In this document: positions 34,377 through 44,557 of the stretch, one piece after another
Layout of the letters: every line of letters starts with the position of its first letter
Numbering within the stretch: position 1 is the first letter of the stretch
NCBI GenBank assembly: GCA_026545765.1
Contig: CM048842.1
Span: forward strand, 27,442,667-27,506,666
DNA length: 64,000 nt
Direction of reading: 5' to 3'
From: Plantago major
Lineage: Eukaryota > Streptophyta > Magnoliopsida > Lamiales > Plantaginaceae
Made by a program: the position numbers and the translations under genes
Notes under the pieces: generated by a model
The model's input: only the letters and a program-made list of their open reading frames with translations
Databases searched by the model: none
Told to the model about the DNA's origin: nothing

Positions 34377-34389
34377 AATTTGGAATAAC

Positions 34390-35029
34390 AAAGAGATCAA
34401 TCATGGTGAAGATAATGATGGCACGGTTATGATGGCAATTAGAAATAGTTACTAAAGATTTATAATGAAAGGCACGGCTAAAACTGATAGAGTATAAAGG
34501 GTTTTGGAATTTATAGCGTACATAGTTTATATGGGCTCGGACATACTAATCAGAAAATTGATTTCAAAATGTATTACCAGGCTAAGTCCACTACAAAATA
34601 TAAAATTAAATTAACAACAATAAAATAAAAAGTATGTGTTCTTACCCAATATATCTTTTCAATTAAATTTCAAACCTTAATTCAACCCAAGCAAATCAAT
34701 GCATTGTAGAAAAACAAGGATAAACAATCTTTCTTCTCCATCATCTCTAATTCAATTAAAACAGATCAATTCGTACTAACCTAAACCCTGATTCAACTCG
34801 AAAAAAGGGGCAATCCATTATCAGAAACAACGATATTACTTACATTCATATATTTCATCAATTATTTGTACGTAGATGCCACAATAACACGCGTAGCGTG
34901 TTCTCACATTCTAGTACATATATATACATGCATCAATACAGTACATATCCAAAATCATCTCCACGGACACTTTTCAAAACAATAACAATTCATATATTTA
35001 GCTCAATCAGACAATACACTACGACCACA
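34390..35029. other. Unassigned AT-rich sequence
   Basis: No ORF or recognised repeat. A perfect 7-bp stem with a 3-base loop (AACACGC GTA GCGTGTT) lies near 34887-34903. Confidence 0.4.
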
Positions 35030-35330
35030 CACTATAATAACACTCGTCCAGTAGAGGTACTCCAGACAATTTTTCGGCAAGTCTCATTGTTGATATGATT
35101 TTGACAGGCGAATTTGATTTTTTTCAAATTATCAGAACACGTGTCAAGTTCATATTAATTCTGGATTTTAAAATTTTTAAAAAATCGTAAAAGCATTTTT
35201 TATAATTCGAAAAATATATAAAAATAATAAAAGTAATTAAAAATTATAAAATATCAAAAATAAAATAAAATAAATTTATTCTAAAAAACTAAAAAATAGT
35301 CCAGATCAGGTGTACTTAGTTGATTTTTAT
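35030..35330 (+). repeat. Partial copy of the foldback MITE arm
   Basis: ACACTCGTCCAGTAGAGGTA and about 270 bases after it repeat, with changes, the left arm of the element at 35381-35935 in direct orientation. Its own outer end is not recognisable, so it is probably an older relic of the same family. Confidence 0.7.
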
Positions 35331-35339
35331 ACTACAAAT

Positions 35340-35370
35340 AAGTTGGGCGCCCAACTTATAAGTTGGGTAA
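35340..35370. repeat. 18-bp perfect palindrome
   Basis: AAGTTGGGCGCCCAACTT lies directly between the partial arm and the foldback element, followed by a half-copy (AAGTTGGG). It may be a remnant of another inverted-repeat element. Confidence 0.6.
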
Positions 35371-35380
35371 TTTTTTTTTA

Positions 35381-35935
35381 GGTACACTACAATGACCAGT
35401 GTCATTTTAGATACACTCGAACGACTGTATCCAATTTAGGACTTTAGGTACACTACAACAACACTCGTCCAAATGAGGTACTCCAGGTAATTTTCCGGCA
35501 GGTCTCACCGTTGACTTGATTTTGACCGGCAAATTTGATTTTTTTTCAAATTATCAGGACACGTCAAGCTCATATTAATTCTGGATTTTAAATTTTAAAA
35601 AAATTGTAAAAGCATTTTTAATAATATATAAAAATAAGAAAAATAATTAAAATTTTTAAAATATCAAAAATAAAATAAAATTAATTTTATGGATTATTAA
35701 AAACACTTTAAAATTTTTTTAAAAATTTAAAATTTAGAATTCATATGAGCTTGACAGGTTTCCTGATAATTTGGAAAAAAATTAAATTGTCAAAATCGAG
35801 TCAACGGTGAGACCTGGCGGAAAATTACCCGGAATATCTCAATTGGACGGTTGTTGTTGTAGTGTACCTAAAGTCCTAAATTGGACACAGTCGTTCTAGT
35901 ATACCTAAAATGACACTGTCTTATTGTATTGTACC
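35381..35935. mobile_element. Foldback-type MITE
   Basis: A 555-base element begins GGTACACTACAATGACCAG and ends in its imperfect inverse (TTATTGTATTGTACC). The arms, about 250 bases each, pair over most of their length (for example GTCCAATTTAGG, TTAGGTACACTACAACAAC and GGTCTCACCGTTGAC on one arm with their complements on the other), leaving only a short AT-rich centre. No coding capacity. T and A runs flank the ends, so the target duplication could not be determined. The superfamily is open; long arms suggest a Mutator-like or foldback element. Confidence 0.8.
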
Positions 35936-36284
35936 AAAAAAGATTTTTACCCAAATAAATTCAGTTATGTTCAGACGAAGAGAACCGAGCCATACAAATT
36001 ATACTAATTGGATTTTTAGTTCACCATTCATTACGTTTCTTACGCAAGTGTTGCGCTTTCCAAACACATACTCTATGCTTTGGAGAATTTTTATATGTTA
36101 ATGTTGGTGTGTAGTTTTAGTTGAAGGAAAGAAAGAAAAAAGATGAAAATGAAAAGGTGGCAAATTGTATAGAAAAATATTAAATTTTAGTATCAACTAA
36201 CATTTTTAATTATTTAAAGTGTCATATGTGGTATAGTTTACATTTTTAACAATAATGTATAAAAGATGGGTACATTTAAAAAAA
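35936..36284. other. Unassigned AT-rich sequence left of the LINE
   Basis: No convincing ORF or repeat. It ends with the left copy of the LINE target duplication (TGGAGAACGT, 36285-36294). Confidence 0.4.
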
Positions 36285-36319
36285 TGGAGAACGTGAAGTT
36301 AATCAATTTTTAAAATGCA

Positions 36320-36902
36320 AAACGAAAGGCAAAGATATTTTTATGGTTTTGAAACTGGATACGAGTAAAGCTTATGATCGGGTTGAATGGTTTTCCTTGA
36401 ACGTGTGTTGTCTAGATTAGGCTTTGAACATACTTTTATTCGGCTAATTACGCTCTGTGTGAAATCTGTTTCCTACTCTTTTAAAGTAAATGGCGAACTT
36501 TTTGGTCCCATCCAGCTTAAGAGGGGTTTACGTCAAGGAGATCCTTTATCTCCTTACTTGTTTCTGTTTTGTACTAAGGCATTTAGCTCTTTGCTTGCCG
36601 ATGCGGAGGATGGGTGTTTTGAGGGGAGGTAAAGTTAGTCCTAGTGCTCCTAGTATTTCTCATCTTCTTTTCGCTGATGGCACTCTAATCTTTTGTGAAG
36701 CTATTATAAGGAGTCTGCTCTTGAAATTAATAATCCTTTACAAAGTAAAGTGTGTCTTCTGGGCAATTAATTAATTTGGATAAATCCACTGTGGTTTTTA
36801 GTAGAAATGTTGGAGTTTAGAGGGTGGATGATGTTAGATCTGTTTTACCTGTTCGAGTTGTTGACAAACATGAGAAATACTTGGGTTTACCTACAAAAAT
36901 CG
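36320..36902 (+). pseudogene. LINE reverse transcriptase part (plus strand)
   Basis: L1-type RT words: KLDTSKAYDRVEW, VKSVSYSFKVNGELFG, LKRGLRQGDPLSPYLFLF, then ISHLLFADGTLIF, in which the usual FADD is FADG. A frameshift follows VEW near 36390 and another lies near 36630, and the reading continues as EKYLGLPTKIG before the solo LTR. The catalytic Asp pair is thus altered and the enzyme would be inactive. Confidence 0.85.
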
Positions 36903-36907
36903 GTAAG

Positions 36908-38570
36908 TGTTAGGAATATCTGTTTAGATTTTGATGAGCAACCTAATGACTTATATTAGCTCAGAAAGGTGCTTAGTACTCTTGGTTCACTTGAACACTG
37001 TAATAGAGGAAAATGACTAAGTATGTTAGTCTAGCAAATCTTGTATAGGATGTTAGGTCTCTGAATGTAATTTTTATATCTTTGAAGAAGACCAAGAAGA
37101 AGGCATCCAGCAGAAGAGTTCAGCGAATTTGAAGATTTGAAGACTGCACAAGATTGCTGAAGACGATGGAAATTGGTCTCAACAGATACCTATGTCCAGA
37201 TACCTTGATGAAACAAGTGTTTTTCAACAAACAAGTTTCGCAAAAGATATCTAAGAACACAAGGTTTCTGAACGAGGAAAAGTGCCCACAAATACCTACA
37301 CTCAGATACCTTGGACAAAACTTTGTTTCCAGGAAACAATGCTTTGATAAAAGTATCTGGAGATGTGAGAGTATCTTCAAAAGGACATGCAATGCTTCAG
37401 AAAGTGTGCATAGTTTCGTTGGCACTGCAGGACAAAAATAGTACAAGTGCAATAAATGCGCAGACAGAGACATCTGAACAAAAGAGGAAATCTCTGAAAA
37501 GAGACAATGTCTTCTGCAGTACTATTTTCATATATCAATAGTTTGAATTTGAATTAAGCCTAACGGATACTATTCAAATGGCTTCAAATTCAACTATAAA
37601 TATCAACACTTATAATGCTTGAAAAAAACCTTGAACTTACACTGAAAATACCAAGAACATAGAACTAAGCTTCTCTGATAATACAACTAGTGGTATCTTT
37701 CTCTCAAGCATACAAGCCTTCCGCCTACTTACTCTTTAGCTTACAGTTGCGACTAAGCTCTTGAATTCTAAGTAGCACGAAAGTTCTAAGTGTCCTGATC
37801 CTTAACAAGCCTTGCTATATGTGAAGGAGTTGAATCAAAAGATCAAGTATCTGAGTTTCATTCTCCAGAACATTTAACATAGACTTGGGTCAGTAAAGAA
37901 CAACATATCACCACACATTGTGAAGTGTGTTAAGTGATCCTTGTTCTATAGAGTATTCCTACATAACTGAAAAAGTTATTAAGACTACTCGCCTGACAAA
38001 CCATCATAACCAACACCATACACGGCGTGGAGTACAGGAAGTACTTAGTTTGGGAAACTAAGGAACAAATCTAAGGTTACTGAGCATAGGAATTACTTAG
38101 TTTGGGAAACTAAGGAACAACTCAAAGGTTTCTGAGTATAGGAATTACTTGGCTGGGAGCCGGGGAATAACTCAGGGGGAACACTTGTTTAGGAACCTAG
38201 TGTTGCAGGAATCGAGAGATAGGATATTTGTAAGGGTACCTCATTTATCTATCTTAGTGGATTCTAGGTCTAAGAAAGGCCGAAGTGGATTAGTTGAACG
38301 ATTACGCCACCTTAAGATACCACTATAATTTGTTGTGTTATTTACTTACTGCATTTACCTTGCTTTAGTCATCTTGTTAACTACTTATACACTTTTACTC
38401 TGCTGAGCACGTGCACTTATCACAAAAAGTCTTCCGCTCTCTGAAACTAAGTATCAGATATCTTCACAGATATTTGAGAAACTGTGTTTATCGACAAAAG
38501 TTTTAAAAGACTATTCAACCCCCCCCCCGCCCCCCCGTAGTCTTTTACTTTGTCGTTATCTGGACCAACA
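36908..38570 (+). mobile_element. Solo LTR of the Sirevirus-like family
   Basis: TGTTAGGAATATC to TCTGGACCAACA, 1663 bases, flanked by the 5-bp repeat GTAAG (36903-36907 and 38571-38575). No internal region is attached and LINE coding sequence continues on both sides. It holds three hairpin units (38040-38165) and the poly-C run. Closest in plan to the LTR of A. Fossil solo LTR, younger than the LINE. Confidence 0.95.
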
Positions 38571-38575
38571 GTAAG

Positions 38576-39675
38576 TCTAAGAGGGAAGTCTTTAGTTGGA
38601 TTCGAGAGAGACTTTGGACTAAAACACAGGGCTTTGGTGAAAAACATTTGTCAAAGGTGAGTAATGAAATTATGATTAAGTCGGTACTTCAATCTATTCC
38701 AACTTATGTTATGGGTTGTTTCATGTTACCAGAGTATCTTCTTCATGAACTTGAGACCTTGATTTCTAGATTCTGATGGGGAGATGGGGAGAAGAATAAA
38801 ATACATTGGGTTAAATGGGACAAATTATGTGATATCAAAAAGGATGGAGGCATGGAATTTCGTGATTTAAGTTCTTTTAATTATGCCATGTTGGGTAAAC
38901 AAGTTTGGAGAATTATGTGTAATTCGGAGTGTTATCTTAGTCGAGTACTTAAAGCAAAGTATTTTCCGGATTGTTCTTGATGCTACTCTTTCTCATCATG
39001 CTTCATTTACTTGGAGGAGTATCCTTAGTTCCATTGCTTTGGTAAAGGAAGGACTAATCTAGCGAATTGGTAATGGGAATCGAATTTCTGTCTGGGGAGA
39101 TATTTGGATACCTAGGGATGGTTGTTGTAAGCCTTTCACTCCAAATTTATATGGTCTTGGTGATATTTTTGCTAGTAATTTTCCTCTTCCAAATGGGCAA
39201 GGGTGGGATCTTAATGCTTTGGGTTTTGTTTTCTGGGAAGATGATATTAAAGATATTCTCCGCATTCCTGTTGGTTGTCCTACTGCCACTGATATTCGCA
39301 TATGGTTTTTTACAGAAAATTGTTACTATTCAGTTCAGACACGTTATTATGTGGCTCGGAATGTGAAACATAAACAAGCTGTGAATAATTTTTCTTCCTC
39401 TAGTGATATTCTGAATAAGAAAGATTGTGTCGTTTGTTTGGAATGTAAAGGTTCCAAATAAACTAAAAGTTTTTCTATGGCGACTTCTTACTAATGGATT
39501 GCATTTCTTGATAATCTGGTTAGACGGAAAATACATATTGTGCCTGTTTGTCCTGTTTGCTTGGAATCGATGGAAATTGTTAGCCACATTTTCTATGATT
39601 GTCATTTTGTGCGTTTGATTTGGGCCATCTCAGGTCTGCCTTATGCGCATTTTGCTGTTCCGTGTACTGATGTCT
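38576..39675 (+). pseudogene. LINE RT C-terminal and zf-RVT part (plus strand)
   Basis: Continues from before the solo LTR: SKREVFSWIRERLWTKTQGF, KVSNEIMIKSVLQSIPTYVM, KIHWVKWDKLCDIKKDGGM, then DIWIPRDGC-like and KLKVFLWRLLTNGLHFL with a Cys-rich zf-RVT segment (VCPVCLESMEI). Several stops and frameshifts are present, for example a TGA for Trp in RF*WGDGEK near 38775 and a shift near 38975. Typical post-RT region of plant L1 LINEs. Confidence 0.85.
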
Positions 39676-39767
39676 AGGATTGAATTTTATTATAAAACAG
39701 GGACTTATTACAGATCAATATGCCTATTTTGTTAGTCTTACACCTTTCTCTACATTACAGTGACCTA

Positions 39768-40490
39768 TCATGCTTTACAATTTCTGATATATGGCAACCC
39801 ATGCTTATCTAAGTAAGCAATTTTTCTTACATGAATTGGGAGATTTTCCACTCTTATCTCCTGACTCATTCTTCTTTTCAATGCATCATTAGCAAGCCAA
39901 TCTGCTGCTGAGTTTCCTTCTCTAAATAAGTGTGTAACTTTGACATTCATACTAGAAATAATCTTGGTAATTCTTGACAGAATATTGATCAATTTCCAAT
40001 TCCAAAGTTGCTTTTCATTTAAAATCAGAGTTAAAGCTACCTTAGAGTCAGTTTCCACATACACATTCCTCGAGTTATGTCTCTCACACAACCTCAAGCC
40101 TTTCCATATACCATAAAGTTCAGGCTGAAGTACTGAAGAAGTGCCTAGGTAAACTTGATAAGCTTAAATAATTCTCCCATCTTCATCCCTTATTAAGCCT
40201 CCTGCTGCTGCCTTTCCAGTTCTATGATTTAAAACACCATCACTATTGAGTTTAATGAAACCTGCAGGTGGCTTCTTCCAAGTAACAACAACACTTCTAC
40301 CTATTCTTGGAGCTGAGAACTGTATTTGCCAAGTGTGGGCTATTTGTAAATCACCTTCCCACATCTGCACCTTGAAAGATTTAGCACTATGAATATTCAG
40401 TAGCCACTCTTGTATCTTCTTTATGATTCTATTAGCTTGAACTGTAACATTGTTATATTTTGCATCATGCTTTCCAAGAAAACCAGCCAA
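39768..40490 (-). pseudogene. LINE ORF2 C-terminal RNase H
   Basis: RNase H motifs are all visible: FIKLNSDGVL (first Asp), SVLQPELYGIWKGLRLCE (Glu), VYVETDSKVALTLI (Asp) and HLFREGNSAADWLANDAL (last Asp). A stop separates GGLIRDEDGRII from the remainder near 40163. A C-terminal archaeal/plant-like RNase H is known from a group of plant L1 LINEs. Confidence 0.9.
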
Positions 40491-40639
40491 TCAACATGGG
40501 TAGGATTATTCTAATATGCCCCTTTCTCACATGTTGAGAAAAATTGATCCATGCTCTAAATCTTTACAAACAAGTGTCTTCCTCTCTTATCTCCACTTGA
40601 AAAAGAGCTGAATACCAATTCCATACCCTTTGTACCTCA

Positions 40640-41405
40640 TTATTTTCTATCATGACATGGTGGATGGTCTCTCTTGCATTGCAACATTAACATTTAGATG
40701 CCAATTGTAATCCTTTCATTCTCAATACCTCTTCCACTGGCAACCAGTTTTTGAGAAGTTTCCACCAGAAAATTGATATTGTAACTGGTATTCTTTCATG
40801 CCAACACTTCTCAAATAACACAGATATTGGATTTTTAATCCTCGAAAGCTCCCATGCTGTCTTAGTACATAATAACCAATTAGTAGTTGGCATCCACACC
40901 TGCTGTGCCTCTTGAGTCATATCCCATGGATAATTAAGAAAAATGTCTGCTGCTACCTGCCCATTTAGACCATCTATAATCTTTTCCAAACTCCAATTAT
41001 GATTTTCCCCTTTATCAGAAATTAAATCACTGGTATGAGCTACCTCTGATAATGAAAAATTCATCAATTTTCCTTTCTCATACCATCTATCATGCCAAAA
41101 ATAGCATTGTCCTGTTGCTACTTTCCAGAAACTATTCTCTTGAGTGAAGTCTTTGACTCTGACCATCCTCTTCCAAGTGCTGAGTCTTGTTTATGGATTT
41201 CAACTAGACCAGGAATGACCCTTTTACAATACTTGATCATCAAACTTTTAGCCCATAGAGATTGTTGCATTCTGAACCTAAACCACAATTTAACATCAAA
41301 AGCCTTGCTCACTTCTGACAACAATCTCACTCCTATTCCTCCTTTTGAGACAGGTTTGCAGATTTTTTCCCATTCATCCCAGTGAATCTTTCTCTTCTCC
41401 TCCAA
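40640..41405 (-). pseudogene. LINE ORF2 post-RT region and zf-RVT domain
   Basis: KIHWDEWEKICKPVSKGGIG, then SFWKVATGQCYFWHDRWYEKG, WLLCTKTAWELSRIKNP and FEKCWHERIPVTISIFWWKL match the plant LINE zf-RVT region. A frame change falls near 41160 and a stop after LQLASKC near 40690, where the family normally continues with a Cys pair (CCNARETIHHV follows the stop). Confidence 0.85.
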
Positions 41406-42806
41406 TGATGAGCCCTAGAAAAACTTTGCTATGATTTGATCAATCATTTCAAGAAAAACTACAGGAGGTTGTAAGACCTGCAAAAGCTAAATTGACATGG
41501 AAGATAACACACTCTTTATAAGAATCAGTCTTCCTCCTTGAGATAGCATATTCAGACACCATCCACTGAACTTTCCTCTTATCTTCTCTGTCAAAGGGTT
41601 GAACAGATCAATTCTTTTCCTACCTACTTCTATAGGTGCTCCTAAGTAGGTGAAAGGCATCTCCTTTACATTAATTCCTGTAAGATTTTGAATCATAGTT
41701 CCATTCCCTCTCTTCCCTACAAAGAAGTTGCTTTTCTCAAAACTTATCTTTTGTCCAGAAACATGCTCATAATGCTTGAGAAACCCCATCACCCTTCTCA
41801 ATCCATTATTGCTACCTCTGCAGAATATGACTAAATCATTTGCATAGGCCAAGTGGCTTACTCTCAAGCCCTTTTTAGTGTCATAATACAAGTTGGGATG
41901 CTCCTCAAACAATTGATTCAGGCCTCTGGATCAATATTCTACAGCTAGAACAAATAATGCAGGAGAGAGTGGAACTCCCTGCCTTAAACCATGCTCAGAA
42001 TTTAAAAATCCACACAGCTCACCATTAACTAGAATGCTGAAGTGATTGTTCTTCACTGTTCTCATTACTAGATCTATCCACTTCTCTTGAAAACCAAAAG
42101 CCTCTAACATCTTGATCAAAAAGCTCTAGTTGACTCTGTCATATGCTTTCATCATATCCATTTTCAATATGACATTTCCTCCTCTTGTTTTTACATTCAA
42201 AGAATGAGCTAACTCTTGTGCTAGTAAGATGTTGTCACTGATCAATCTATTCTTCAAAAATCCACTTTGGTTATGTGAGATTAATTCTGGGAGAATCTGA
42301 ACCAATCTATCACTTAGAAATTTAGTCATAATCTTGTGTGTATTATTACACAGACTAATGGGCATGTAGTCTGCCCAAGTGATTGGTGCCCCCTTCTTTG
42401 GGATCATAGCTAAAGTAGTAGCTGTTATACCTGCTGGGAGTGAAGCTCCATTGAAAAAAAAATCAATTATTGCCTCATACACATCATCCTTTATTACATC
42501 CCAGCATTTTTGGAAGAATCACGTAGTGTAACCATCTGGCCCTCCTGATGCATCTGAATTTAAACTCATTACCACTTTGTGCACTTCATCCATCCCAGGA
42601 TGTTTGCTTAGAAACTCATTTTTCTCCTCATTAATCAGATTTGGTATGTTGGAAAAATCAGGAATGCCTGTTATGGGACAATGATCCTCCAATATTCCTT
42701 TGAAGTATTGAACTACTGATTCTTTGATCTCTTCCTTCTCTACCAGATATTCTCCATTGTTGGTGATAGAAAAGATTTTTGCCTTGTTCTTCTTTCTTTT
42801 AACCAT
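41118..42806 (-). pseudogene. LINE ORF2 reverse transcriptase
   Basis: RT words in order: ITWADYMPISLCNNTHKIM, NRLISDNILLAQELAHSL, VILKMDMMKAYDRVN, GLRQGVPLSPALFVLAVEY, RVSHLAYANDLVIFCRGSNN, EMPFTYLGAPI, GGRLILIKSVLSSMSI. The FADD box reads YAND, so the first catalytic Asp is replaced by Asn. In-frame stops fall near 42517, 42124, 41929 and about 41485. Several fit TGG (Trp) to TAG changes, as expected from decay of methylated cytosines. Confidence 0.9.
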
Positions 42807-43789
42807 AGCATGGAATAATCTTGTATTTCTGCAGCTTCTTTCCTGAACTCACTTTGATGAGTCTCAGAAGGCCTTTCATGTTGAATTAATTCAGCTCTTT
42901 TGAATCTTTCCTCCTGTATCTTGATCTTATCAAAAATGTTGCCAAACACAGACTTGTTCCAATTTATGAGGTGTTGTTTGAGTCTCTTTAATTTCTCCCA
43001 AAGTTTCAGAACTCCTCTATTTCTGGCAGGAAGATTCCAATGAGATTCTATCTCTTTTAAGCACCCAGGGTGTTGAAGCCACATGTTCTGAAAGTGAAAA
43101 GAACATTTAGAAGGGCTAGAATTTATCTCAACTGACAGCAACAAGGGCCTATGATCAGAGCATCTTCTAATCCCATGCTTCACAGTGTTTGTCGCAAACA
43201 AGTCAGTCCATTTATTGTTGAATAGCATCCTATCCAACCTCTGTTTAACCTTTCTACATTCCCATGTGAATGGAATACCCTGAAAACCAATGTCTTTTAA
43301 ACCTGTGTCTATTATACACTCTCCAAAATCATTCATGGCATTAGTATCTGGATGATTCCCTCCTTCTCTCTCAACACTGGCTGCTATGATATTAAAATCT
43401 CCTCCTACTAGCCAAGTAATCTGAGTGACTGCCACAACCCTGATTTTCTCCCACAATAATAACCTCTCCCTTCTTGAACATTTTGCATAAAATATTGTAA
43501 TCAAAACAGGTTTAGGAAGAGAAGCTGGTGTTATTTTACAATGAAGTAGCTGATCATGATCTTCTAACACCTCAAACTCAAAATTTGCACTACAGAAAAA
43601 CCATATCTTGTTGCTAGAATTTTTTACCACGTTATCCATTTTGAACATCGTTTTGTACTGCACCTCATCAAGTGCAATTGGTTCCAAAATAGCAAAACGA
43701 TCCATTTGTTCCACCATTCTAAGATAATTTACTTGCTGCTGAGTAGACTTATTACCTACACCCCTCACATTCCATATCATGATCTTCAT
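42740..43789 (-). pseudogene. LINE ORF2 N-terminus: apurinic-type endonuclease
   Basis: 349 codons begin MKIMIWNVRGVGNKSTQQQV, a typical L1 endonuclease start. Motifs in order: WNVRG (metal and DNA contact), GGDFNII (catalytic Asp/Asn), FTWECRKVKQRLDRML and SDHRPLLLSV (catalytic His pair region). These make target-site nicking activity plausible in the ancestor. The frame shifts near 42800 and RT continues in another frame (42519-42806, ending GGPDGYTT). The ORF1 stop (ATATGA) lies a few bases upstream of or overlapping the ORF2 start, as in other plant LINEs. Confidence 0.92.
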
Positions 43790-43989
43790 ATGAAACTGGA
43801 AGATTTTGATTTCCCACCTTTCTTCCTTGTTGTTACACTGAGAGTTCCCATATGAAGATTACCCTTGCTTTTGCTTCTTGAGGTTCTACTATTGTTAAGC
43901 TCCAATGTTCTACTGACTACTTGCTTAGGTTTAGGAGTCTGATCTTCTACCTACATCATGTTGTCTTCTCAGTCAGTAATGTGTTGTCT

Positions 43990-44557
43990 GCATAACATTT
44001 AACGCATATGGTACAATGGTACTTTTAAAGACTTTGGAGGTAGTGCGTGCGTAGGAGAAGAAACCCTGAAACTGGAAGTGTTTTGACTTGGCGACAGCGT
44101 AAAATAAATTACATTTCCTGTCGAGAAATAGCAGAGACGTACGCACTGCATTCTGGTCTTGATTTGGCAAGTACTCTTGGTTTGCAACACATGATTATCA
44201 AAAGCGACTGTTTATTGGTCATTAAGGTGATCAATTCTACTTTCGTGTGCTATCTGTTGGAGGACATTTTGTTGAAGATATTAAAGCTAAAGTTTCTTTG
44301 TTTCTATCAGTAGTGTTCTACTTTTGCCATTTAGGGCATCCCAGTAAAGTTGTCCACTTTCATTTCTTTGTCATTTTGGGAAAATTGTATAATTTTATAT
44401 CATCCACTACTCCTTAAAAATCAAAAAGTAATTTAAACAATCAAACCAACTACTAATAAAGTCATAAAGTAAACCTCACATGTATTATATAGTATTATTA
44501 CTCTCATTAATTTCTGTGCATGAACGGTAATCTAAACAGCTTCTCTGGGACGAGCGA
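43990..44557 (+). pseudogene. First LINE resumed: RNase H part and 3' untranslated start
   Basis: ETYALHSGLDLASTLGLQHM and IIKSDCLLVIKVINSTFV (44125-44250) are RNase H words in the plus orientation, continuing the outer LINE. Beyond 44330 the sequence is AT-rich and non-coding. The stretch is broken by frame changes near 44050 and 44120. Confidence 0.75.

Larger units (their letters stand above)
39676..43985 (-). mobile_element. Second plant L1 LINE, opposite orientation, nested in the first
   Basis: A nearly complete ORF2 on the minus strand: endonuclease, RT, zf-RVT and RNase H, with about 190 bases of ORF1 C-terminus upstream. It separates the zf-RVT and RNase H parts of the plus-strand LINE, so it inserted there, apparently with loss of some host LINE sequence. 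I could not find a clear target duplication, and no long poly-A tail is obvious at its 3' end near 39680. It carries about nine in-frame stops and one or more frameshifts. Confidence 0.85.
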
